DNA of 64,000 nt. Source: Bedellia somnulentella. Taxonomy: Eukaryota > Arthropoda > Insecta > Lepidoptera > Bedelliidae. Each line of letters starts with the position of its first letter. Positions within the stretch are counted from its first letter, which is position 1. Shown one piece after another: positions 10,710 to 19,208 of this stretch. The notes under the pieces are model-generated. The model made no database searches, was not told the origin of the DNA, and saw only the letters and a program-made list of their open reading frames with translations. Both the position numbers and the translations under genes were made by a program. The stretch covers positions 11,594,001 to 11,658,000 of the forward strand of contig OY755178.1 of the NCBI GenBank assembly GCA_963576735.1, given 5' to 3'.

Positions 10710-11026
10710 TTTCAGAATGTTGTTGGGGCTGCCTCGCTTCTGCAGTGCTTCGGGCGTGTTTGCGCAGAACCATACAGACGACTTTTATGCCATTATGCGC
10801 AAAAAAGCCGCTTCGTTGCTCTGCAGGGTGCGGTGCAGCCCTAACTCTATCCTGAGGACCATAGCAGGGCGCTACGATTCCCCAATAATGCAGCACCTTG
10901 CGCGGGTGCTAATTGACTGATTAAATAATAAATAGATAATATTGTATACTAACATAGGCTAAGATAATAATGTTACTAACACTATGGACCCTTATTATCT
11001 GATTTAATAAATAAATAATAATAATA
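10710..11026 (+). mobile_element. LINE 3' fragment, (AATA/ATA)n tail, unit A only
   Basis: The coding tail reads 'FRMLLGLPRFCSASGVFAQN', then 'DFYAIMRKKAASLLCRVRCS', and ends at a stop at about 10920. This is the C-terminus of a non-LTR reverse-transcriptase ORF, and an ATA-rich tail follows. ATAAGG is duplicated at 10704-10709 and 11027-11032, and unit B keeps a single ATAAGG at 24061-24066. It is a 5'-truncated retroposition after the duplication. Confidence 0.75.
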
Positions 11027-11135
11027 ATAAGGATCTCTTCAAATGAATATTCGGATTTGCGGGTTTTAATAAGTTAGTTTACATTGTGATATTCGAACAA
11101 TCCAACGACAGTTTAACACTATCCAAAGAAAACGT

Positions 11136-11200
11136 GGGTACTCTGAACACCAGATGACCAACTCCTTTGGGGTTATACAGCCTGAACGTTCGTGTTTGAG
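11136..11200 (+). repeat. Family B SINE fragment
   Basis: 'aaaacgtgggtactctgaac' followed by 'cctttggggttatacagcc'. Unit B has a longer version (24161-24272), so unit A lost about 50 bp here. Confidence 0.6.
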
Positions 11201-11436
11201 ACATACATCATAAATCCCATAAAAGGGGCTACCCTTTGGCTACAAAACCTCGAATTCAACAATTCCTTACTCACTTTTGGGAGTTACACGGAAATAGATA
11301 GTAAAATAAAATATTGTTGTTGATGAGTCTCTAACCATACCACCCATTAACCACTTAAAAAAGCCTCCTACGTCCCTCTTACGCCACAAACGGAATGAAA
11401 TTGGGTAGTTCTATTCCACACTGATACTGTACAGCT
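11201..11436 (-). repeat. Family A SINE-like copy, diverged
   Basis: A reverse copy with many substitutions; its unit B partner is at 24273-24510, so it predates the duplication. Confidence 0.7.
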
Positions 11437-11720
11437 ATATGTATGCAAATATTTGTGTGATTGCAGCAGGAGGTAAGAAGCTAAAAGGTAGTTGTTACAA
11501 AAATCGTAATCTAACAACTTTTACAATTGGACCAACTTTTTAAGAGACTCTTTATTTTCTCTTCTCGATACAAACCAGCAGAGACCTTGTATAAAAACAA
11601 ACAGGTGGACATAGTTACATTACATTGCTTGCAAAATCAAATAATTTAGAAATCTTGTTATTAAATTAAAAAGTGAAATAAAAAATATATATTCATAAAA
11701 TGCTTTATTAAAAGAACAAA

Positions 11721-12050
11721 CTAATTAGGGTTAAACCCACCTAGACTTTTCCTTTCGGCTGGACTATAGTCCGAAAATTGATTGATACCAAACGTTGCTG
11801 AGTCATCTTTCTTATTTAGCTCATTAATTTCTTCTAAGGATTTCAAAAAATACTGATACCGTTGCTGATACTCGGCTTGGTCTTTGTAATGCCTGTCATA
11901 ATCTATCACAAATTGCTTGAAGAGTTCCGGACCATCTTTTAGGTTATAATAACGTTTGCCATCTGCTGCTTCAGTAGTTTGCGCTTTCACTGTATTATTA
12001 TAACCGACACAAATCATAAAAATCAACGTTATCAGTAAAAACTTATTCAT
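11721..12050 (-). CDS. Secreted I29 cysteine-protease inhibitor 3
   Basis: A 109-residue single-exon protein. A signal peptide (MNKFLLITLIFMICVGYNNT, then VKA) is followed by mature AQTTEAADGKRYY and the I29 domain. ERFNIN-type residues lie in 'AEYQQRYQYFLKSLEEINEL', with Ser in place of the usual Asn, and an intact GNFD motif reads 'FGINQFSDYS' near residues 90-99. No protease domain follows. It differs from its tandem twin at 24794-25123 by six nucleotides, all replacement changes, at residues 27, 30, 31, 42 and 46. An AATAAA (plus strand 11704-11709) lies about 12 nt past the stop. Its TATA box uses the TA target site of a mariner, so all upstream DNA beyond about -32 has been pushed 1.3 kb away. 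The predicted role is blocking cathepsin L-like proteases, by family knowledge. Confidence 0.88.
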   Translation of the reverse strand: MNKFLLITLIFMICVGYNNTVKAQTTEAADGKRYYNLKDGPELFKQFVIDYDRHYKDQAEYQQRYQYFLKSLEEINELNKKDDSATFGINQFSDYSPAERKSLGGFNPN

Positions 12051-12110
12051 ATTTGTAAGATTTCTCTTTTACTGGTTTTGTGTCACTCTGTTTTCGTATC
12101 GACGACAGAA

Positions 12111-12142
12111 TGAATAACTTCAGTCAGTTCTGACGTTATATA
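12111..12142 (-). promoter_or_regulatory. Core promoter of inhibitor gene 3, flush with a mariner end
   Basis: TATATAAC occupies 12142-12135 on the minus strand, and a TCATTC initiator (A at 12111) lies 31 nt downstream. The TA at 12141-12142 is also the mariner target-site duplication. The inferred 5' UTR is about 60 nt. Confidence 0.6.
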
Positions 12143-13433
12143 CGAGGGCTGCTATTTATGTATCCGGAACTGGCCACTTACAGAACAATAATTTAAAAAG
12201 TAATTACATCATTTAAAAATAGAACTCTTTAGCTTTAGAATACATTTATTTTTATGTGACTGTCAATTGTTTTCACATCGTAGCGTCATTTTGAAAATTG
12301 CGTGTCTTCACCACCATGGATTTAACTCGTGAACATTTTCGTGCCATGATTTTTTACGATTTTCGGCGTGGTCTAACTCAAAAACAGTGCATCGATCAGC
12401 TTACTTCAACTTTTGGGGATGAAGCACCCTCAAAGACCACTGTGTATCACTGGTTTAGCGAGTTTAATCGTGGACGATCTAAGCTTACTGATGAAATTAA
12501 AGAAGGTCGCCCTAAAACGGTCGTTGTACCTCAAAACATCGATGCTGTCCGGGAACTAATAACTCAAGATCGTCATGTTACATATCGTGAGATAGAGGCA
12601 TCTCTGGGCATTAGTATGACGAGCATACATAAGATACTTCATGAACATTTAGCTGTAAAAAAAATTTGCTCCCGTTGGATTCCGCACAACTTGAGTATTG
12701 ATCAAAAACAGGCTCGTGTCGATTGGTGCAAAGAAATGTTAAAAAAATACAACCGTGGTGCGTCAAAAGCTGTTTATAATATCTACACAGGTGACGAATC
12801 TTGGATCTACGCTTACGACCCCGAAACTAAGCAGCAGTCCACGGTGTGGGTGTTCCAAGATGAGCCGAACCCAACAAAAGTTATTCGTGCAAAAAGCACA
12901 TTGAAGCAAATGGTCGCTTGTTTTTTTGGTATAAATGGCCATGTAGCTACAGTGCCTTTAGAGAATCGTAAAACTGTTAATTCGGAGTGGTATACGACCA
13001 TTTGTTTGCCGGAAGTCTTTGAACAAATAAGAAAGACTAACCGACAACGTAGAATCATTCTGCATCACGACAATGCTAGCTGTCACAGGTCGGCCGTCAC
13101 AACTCAGTTTTTAGAAGCTCAAAAGATCGAATTGACAGGTCATCCGCCGTACAGCCCTGATTTGGCACCCAATGATTTTTATTTATTTCCAAATGTGAAG
13201 AAAAAATTACGTGGTCAACGTTTTTCGAGCCGCGAAGAGGCAGTCGATGCGTTCAAAATGCACGTTTTGGAGATACCTCAGTCTGAGTGGAAAAAGTGCT
13301 ATGAAAATTGGTTTCAACGCATGCAAAAGTGTATAGATCTGAGCGGCGAATATTTTGAGAAGCAATAAAACCATATTAATTGATATATGTTTGTTTCTTT
13401 TTTTTATTCCGGATACATAAATAGCAGCCCTCG
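12143..13433 (+). mobile_element. Complete mariner element
   Basis: 1,291 bp with perfect 27-bp terminal inverted repeats (12143-12169 and 13407-13433, starting CGAGGGCTGCTATTTATG), flanked by TA at 12141-12142 and 13434-13435. It encloses an intact transposase. Unit B has the unoccupied site 'gttatatactattg' (25209-25222), so the insertion followed the duplication. Confidence 0.95.
12316..13368 (+). CDS. Mariner transposase, intact
   Basis: 350 residues from the ATG at 12316 (context ACCACCATGG), the usual length for the family. An in-frame TTG further upstream is not needed. The N-terminal half holds two helix-turn-helix regions (about residues 1-110), with 'WFSEFNRGR' and 'GRPKTVV' as landmarks. 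The catalytic triad is the mariner D,D34D type: Asp in 'TGDESW' (near residue 160), Asp in 'HHDNA', and Asp in 'YSPDLAPNDF' exactly 34 residues after the second. The linker motif near the middle reads 'WIPHNLS', close to the family's WVPHEL. The enzyme cuts and rejoins the 27-bp inverted repeats at TA sites. No stop or frameshift is present, so it could be active. It is clearly younger than the broken mariner at 3436-4527. Confidence 0.95.
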   Translation: MDLTREHFRAMIFYDFRRGLTQKQCIDQLTSTFGDEAPSKTTVYHWFSEFNRGRSKLTDEIKEGRPKTVVVPQNIDAVRELITQDRHVTYREIEASLGISMTSIHKILHEHLAVKKICSRWIPHNLSIDQKQARVDWCKEMLKKYNRGASKAVYNIYTGDESWIYAYDPETKQQSTVWVFQDEPNPTKVIRAKSTLKQMVACFFGINGHVATVPLENRKTVNSEWYTTICLPEVFEQIRKTNRQRRIILHHDNASCHRSAVTTQFLEAQKIELTGHPPYSPDLAPNDFYLFPNVKKKLRGQRFSSREEAVDAFKMHVLEIPQSEWKKCYENWFQRMQKCIDLSGEYFEKQ

Positions 13434-13829
13434 TACTATTGTAAAGGTAATAAATATGAAGTATGAATCAGACAGGGTTTTTTTCCTACAGAACATGTGA
13501 TTTACAATAAGTAATAAACAGAGTTGCTCGTGATTTTATTAATTCACATAGAGATACTTACAAATAGTTTAAGCAACGGACATGGGTTAAAATGGTTTTA
13601 GTTATTGTCATTTTGGTTTGAAAGGGCTATAGACCAAATAAAATTAAATTATAAGCATATTTCTGTTTACGGAAATCACTAAAAAGTCAATTTAGGATAT
13701 TACACAAAGCAATAAATAGGTGTCATTTAGAATTTAATATATGTACTCAAAGCTGGGTAGTTTCAATGTTTTGTTAAACGTTGAATAAAAACTATCTATA
13801 GAGCTAATGTGGAAGGTAATATTAGTAGA

Positions 13830-13941
13830 GGACGGACACTGAGGACACACTTGGACCAAATTGAGAGTGTGCTCAAAAAGGAAGGCGTCCGAAGTATGAA
13901 GAATAAAAGAGCATGTATGAAGGATTGATGGAAAAACGAAG
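13830..13941 (+). repeat. Family C repeat, truncated at the duplication junction
   Basis: It matches 25612-25725, but the last part ('ctaccccaatgggaac' to 'gtgagtatat'), present in unit B, is missing. The duplication breakpoint therefore lies inside this repeat. Confidence 0.7.
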
Positions 13942-14710
13942 TGTTAAAGGAAGTGGGAAAGGTGCGATTGTGTCATTATTTATTCCTTTTAAATGCTTGT
14001 TTACAATAAAGTAACATAAACAATAGCTTCTTTTGCCGACCCCTACGGGGGTAACTGGGTGAAAGTTTGAATTTTGAGAGTTGAATTGTTACAAATACTT
14101 CCTGCCCGATAGCTAAAGTAATAACTTTTAACCACCTTTAGAAATTGAGAATAACTAAATGGCATAGAGGATTATTGTTGTTGGTAATTGTTTTATATTA
14201 TCTGGGCACTATCGTCACGAATAGCACTGACTCGTTTCTTCACAAGAGTATTAAAATTTAGATGTTTTTATTCATGAGAACCTCACGTATATAAAGGAAT
14301 GTTTTTTTATTCTTTCGTTTTTTTTTCTACGCTGGTGTCGAAAATTTCTTTTTTTTATTATTAGTAAGGGTAATAAAAGGTGACTTGGAAAATTAGGCGC
14401 TTTTTTCTAGGAGAATATAAGACGATACTGCGGAGACTCGTAACCAATCACCAACAACCTTTATTATTCAATCTCATCCAACGTCCATTCAATTAGTGGA
14501 TCTCGTTTTTTGTTTTCTCCATTGTAGTATATTGATATTATGATATTGATGTGAAGGAACATTAGTAAAGGAGAAATGTGGGCATTTCTAGGGTTGCGTG
14601 AAAAATGGTATGGAGGTTACTTACTTTGTTAGTTGATTTGCGAAATTCCCTCTCAGAATTTGATTTCATGATGAACTATGTACAGTTTATTTTACCCTAA
14701 TTTTAGTTTT

Positions 14711-14906
14711 ACCCGCATGGCTGAATTGTACTGAGTGTATTCGTACAAAACGGTAATATACCTGCCTTTATCGAGTGAGTCCACTGTCCAAGCAAAACGT
14801 GGATACTCTAACTTAACACTAGGTGACAATATCACGTGATGTTTAGAAGTAAAAGTACCTCTGCTAACCCCTTTGGGGATATACGGCGCAAATGTTTGAG
14901 TTTCAG
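14711..14906 (+). repeat. Family B SINE, old 3' portion (unit B)
   Basis: Counterpart of 7191-7397, with the same truncated left end. Confidence 0.7.
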
Positions 14907-15035
14907 TTAATTGTTGTTTATCATAATACAGAAATAAATTTCTCTGAAAAAATGCAAGCCATTGTGTCTCAAATTATGTATAAAAGCAACCTTTTTTTCA
15001 GTTTTATAGTCATGATTGTATTTTTTTATTAAATT

Positions 15036-15224
15036 GGCCGTGTAGTGTCGGCTTAGAATAACACTACCTTATTTCTTCCAGTGGGTATTTATTTATGGAA
15101 AATTTATTTCACCATCTTTTCCCCACGCAACTTCCAAAAGTGGCTGAGGAATTTCTAATTCCCTAGCTCTGGTTACCGCTTCAAGGGATTTAAAGCCGTG
15201 AGTATATATATATATATATAATTA
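15036..15224 (+). repeat. Family A SINE-like copy with internal deletion
   Basis: Counterpart of 7550-7816. About 40 bp from the middle are missing, and the TA tail is much shorter. Confidence 0.8.
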
Positions 15225-15308
15225 TATAAGTGGCTCTTGATAGTCTCTCATAGTAGGTAATAATAATAGGCACATAAAAAAGAGTTTGTCTGGTGTTTTA
15301 AATGTAGA

Positions 15309-15553
15309 GTTGTGTAGTGTGGCTTAGAAAAGCACTAACCCCTTTCGTATTGCGGCTGTACGTAAGAGACGACTAGGGGTATTGCGGCTTTTAAATGGAT
15401 GTTTGGGCGGTGCGGTCAGAAACCCATCACCAATATCCTTTATTATAGCTTTTTTTATCCACTTAACTTCCAAAAGTGGCTGAGGAATTTCTAATTCTTT
15501 AGCTCTGGCTTCCCCTTCTAGGGATTAATAGCCGTGAGTATATGTATGTATGT
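15309..15553 (+). repeat. Family A SINE-like copy (tail-to-tail pair, unit B)
   Basis: Counterpart of 7879-8138. Confidence 0.8.
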
Positions 15554-15772
15554 ACAAATACTCATGGCTATAAGTCCCTAGAAGGGGTAGCCAGAGTTTA
15601 GGAATAAGAAATTCTTTAACCACTTTTTGAAGTTTTATGGGGATAAGATTGTACCACAAGGGTTCTTTGTGAGGGGTCTCCAACCGCATCGCCCAAATAT
15701 CACGAAAAAAGTCCCTATACAATCCTCGGGAAGAAATAGGGTACTTCTATTCTAAACCGGCTCTCCATAGCT
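15554..15772 (-). repeat. Family A SINE-like copy (tail-to-tail pair, unit B)
   Basis: Counterpart of 8139-8357. Confidence 0.8.
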
Positions 15773-16012
15773 TAATTTTAGTTAGTTTGGGCTATTCCAA
15801 CCTTTTATTTGACACGATGATTTTGGATTAATAAAATATTTTCCTAGTTTGAATGTGCCGAGGACACCAACTGTTCGTAGTTTACCACGTTATTTAATAC
15901 AAAACCACGGAAGGTTAATCATTGATACGTTGTTTTTGACGTTAAATTTTATTAGACCAAAAATTATAAATAATATGAACAAAAAATATGTTTGAGTATA
16001 TTATATTATATC

Positions 16013-17440
16013 CTTAATAATTCCATATCCTTAGAATCCTTCCCTATGGTATGGAAAGAAGCCCAGGTCACTCCTATTCCCAAAAAAGCTAATCCTAAGT
16101 CCTTCTCTGAATATCGTCCTATATCTATTCTGCCATTCCTCTCTAAAGTACTTGAACGACTGGTACATAAACAGTAAAGTGATTTTCTCACTAGGAATGA
16201 TCTGCTTAACCCCTTCCAATCTGGTTTCCGCCCTTCCCATAGTACTGTAACGGCTTTGATCAAAATAACTGATGACATGCGTTTGGGAATGGATAAGGGA
16301 CTGCTGACTGTTTTAGCACTGCTTGATTTTAGTAGCGCCTTTAATACGGTTGACTTCGAAATATTACTTGCTTTACTTCGTTCTCTTAACATATCTCCAA
16401 CGGTAGTTGACTGGTTTCGTAGTTATCTACTGGGGCGTCGGCAGCGCATTCACCTCGAAGATGCCATGTCTCCGTGGATTGAGTTAAATGCCGGTGTTCC
16501 ACAAGGTGGTGTGTTGTCTCCTCTCTTATTCGCTATATTTATTAACTCCATTTCTCATAAACTTACTTCTTCCTACCACCTTTATGCAGATGATCTTCAG
16601 ATTTACACACAGGCTAATTTTGACCAAATAAATATGTCCATAAGCTTAATTAATAATGATTTAATGCAAATTTTGAAATGGAGTGAAGCATATGGATTGA
16701 AAGTTAATCCGAATAAAACGCAAATAATTATAGTTGGTAGCTCACGAATTGTTTCCAAGATTGACTATAAATCACTAACGCCTGTTTTATTTGATGGCAC
16801 ATCCATTCCTTTCAGCGCTGCTGTAAAAAACCTTGGTGTGATGATAGATAGCACCTTATCTTGGGTACCGCAACTGGAATTAGTAAGCCGGAGGCTGTTT
16901 GCGTCAGCAGGGTCCCTCAGGAGGCTACGTAACTTTCTCCCTACTGCTACCAAAACTGCGTTAGCCCAATCTCTTCTACTACCTATTCTTGATTATGCTG
17001 ACACCTGCTATCTCGATCTAACTGAAGATCAACTGAACAAACTTGAGCGCTTACAAAACTTATGTATTAGGTTTATTTTCGGACTGCGTAAATATGACCA
17101 TGTCTCTGCGTATCGCAATAAACTTCAGTGGCTTCCAATTCGTCTCCGCCGGAATGCACATACTCTGTCTCTCCTGTACTCTATCTTGTTTAATCCTGCC
17201 ACCCCCTCCTACCTTAAAGAGCGTTTCCAATTCCTTCACTCTTCACATGACCTCAATCTGCGTTCTTACCACAATCTTTTGTTGAGTACCCCTTCCCATT
17301 CCACCAATTTTTACAGTTCCTCCTTTACCGTCCAGGCTGTACAACTATGGAACGGTCTTCCTGTAGAGGTGCGATTAGCCAAGTCTCTCCCTATTTTCAA
17401 GAAAATGGTAAAAAAACACTTCCTCTCCGAAACATTATAA
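16013..17440 (+). pseudogene. Non-LTR reverse transcriptase, one in-frame stop
   Basis: The frame begins inside the reverse transcriptase, just before 'VTPIPKKANPKSFSEYRPIS'. It meets a TAA at 16175-16177 and then runs on in the same frame for 394 codons. Palm motifs are visible: 'LLDFSSAFNTVDF', 'AGVPQGGVLSPLLF' and the catalytic 'YADDLQIYT'. The C-terminal region contains 'LGVMIDSTLSW' and ends 'KKHFLSETL'. The APE endonuclease and any ORF1 are absent through 5' truncation. Apart from the single stop the frame is clean, so the insertion is fairly recent. Confidence 0.85.
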
Positions 17441-17866
17441 TATTATTTGTGTTGCATACAAAAGTTTATATATTCTATTATATATTATGTCGTAAAATGT
17501 ATATATGTATTTTATTTAAAAATCTTTATATATATTGCATATGTATTGTATTTATTGAATATTATTTATTTTATGGAATACTATCTGTATCTGTAAGTGT
17601 ATTAGAACTTAATAAATATTTAGTAATACTTAAAATAGATAGATAATAGTTTGATGAATAATTTTAGTTTTTAAGCAAATCAGTTTAATTTATTGGACAT
17701 CTACCGAACATGTTTTTAATCCAGCAAATCTTTCCATTAATGGGTTGTCTGGAAGAGATCGCTCTTAGTGATAAGACCGCCAGTTGTACTTTGGCTTTTA
17801 TACCGATCTTTTTTTGTAATTGTTGTTTTTATTTTGTAATGTGCAATAAAGAGTTTTATTATTATT
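16013..17866 (+). mobile_element. CR1/Jockey-like LINE, 5'-truncated
   Basis: It interrupts the sequence 'tatattatatta-tagtgaaatttg', which is continuous in unit A at 8588-8612. It holds a reverse-transcriptase frame (16013-17440) and a 3' UTR with 'ggaagagatcgctcttagtg' and 'gtgcaataaagag' leading into a TTA-rich tail. The same 3' end occurs at 264-401 and 58448-58560. Its (TTA)n tail was later the target of two R4/Dong-like elements. The clade is a guess from motifs. Confidence 0.8.
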
Positions 17867-19194
17867 TTGGGTATGACATTTAGTTCCTCGCCTCTCCCAT
17901 GGCCGAAAAAGAAAATATAAATTTTAAATGGGAGAGGCGGTACTCCCCGACAAGAGCACAGTCGGTCGGGGTCAGGGAGTCAGGTTCAAGAACCGACGGA
18001 CGATCCGAGCCGCATCGAGCAGCACCGCTTTCTGCATCTGTGCTGGAACCGACACGCCACAGAAATCCAACCGCCTCAAGTTGGTCGCGAGGCTGGTTGG
18101 AATTAACCCGTTCGCGGACAAAACAATTGGGATTATTTTTGTCGAAGTCACACCCCACATGTCGGTGATCTCGTGAGCCAGATCGAGATATTTCCGACGC
18201 TTCTCGGTGTCGGCTTTCACGAGACCCTCGTCATGAGGGATAGTGACATCCACTAGAAATACCCTCGACTGCGACCGATCCCATACCACGATATCAGGCT
18301 TATTCGCTAGAATAGTCCTGTCCGTGATAACGGATCGGTCCCAATAGATTTTGGCACGGTCGTTTTCTAGGATTGGCTCCGGTAGATACTTGTAATACGG
18401 CAGCCTCTGTTGCAAGAGTCCGTATTTCAGAGCGAGCTCCTGATGCAGGATTTTGGCTGCTTGGTTGTGTCTGTGCAAGTACTCAGTGTTAGCAAGAGCC
18501 GAACAACCGGAAATAACATGCCTAAGTGACTCTCCGGGACGGCCACATGCTCGACAGATGTCTGTGGTACCGTCCTTTAGGATGTATCTCCGATAGTTCC
18601 GCGTCTTGATAACCTGGTCTTGTATTCCACAGACAAAACCTTCGGTTTCCCCAAAGAGGTCCCCGAAACGCAGCCAATGCAGGGAGGCTTTACGGTCCAC
18701 GAAAGGTTCGTGAAGTACCTTGTAAAACCTCCCGTGCAGCTCCTTCTCTTTCCATACGGACTCCCGATCAGAGGTGCTAAATACCTCCGGGGTTCGCCAA
18801 TCCTGTGAGGCCAACGATAAGGGAGTCAGTCCTTTATCACTAGCGACCACCTCTCCCCGAATACTATCATCCGTCATCGTCAAAAAATAGTTTCTGAGGT
18901 TGCATACCTCGCGGTTGTGCATGGTTTTGGCACTCAAGAGGCCTCGACCACCACACTTCCGCGGGATATACAATCTCATAACCGACGACCTCGGATGATG
19001 CATTCGATGAGAGGTCATCATCGTGCGGACTCGTCTGTCCAGAGCGTCGAGTTCGGTCTGAGTCCATCTGAGCACGCCAAATGTGTACATCAGTACAGGC
19101 ATGACCCAGGAGTTAATGGCTCGGATCTTATTAACGCCTGACAAGTAGCTATTAAGCACACTTTTCAGGCGTTCATAAAACTCCTCGCAAACAC
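17867..19194 (-). mobile_element. R4/Dong-like element, 5'-truncated copy
   Basis: A minus-strand copy of the 3' third of the element at 19209-22139, with only around ten visible base differences. The frame 17972-19159 encodes the C-terminal 395 residues, including the zinc knuckle and the restriction-like endonuclease. It is bounded by TTA repeats on both sides (17857-17866 and 19195-19208). Repeat-flanked insertion in (TAA)n is the known habit of Dong elements. Confidence 0.85.
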
Positions 19195-19208
19195 TTATTA
19201 TTATTATT

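Larger units (their letters stand above)
6413..13941. repeat. Tandem segmental duplication, unit A
   Basis: It starts at 'gtgggaatggtgcgattg' and ends near 'gatggaaaaacgaag' (13927-13941). It matches unit B base for base over long stretches, for example 6421-6600 with 13962-14140, 8400-8600 with 15800-16010, 9000-9840 with 22540-23380 and 11700-12140 with 24770-25215. Unit A alone carries the MITE at 9846, the LINE end at 10710 and the mariner at 12143. A short 'gtggga-a-ggtgcgatt' homology lies at both unit starts, so the junction is probably microhomology-mediated. Confidence 0.9.

Noticed and set aside
12813..13058. Minus-strand frame within the mariner
   Set aside because: Antisense shadow of the transposase gene.
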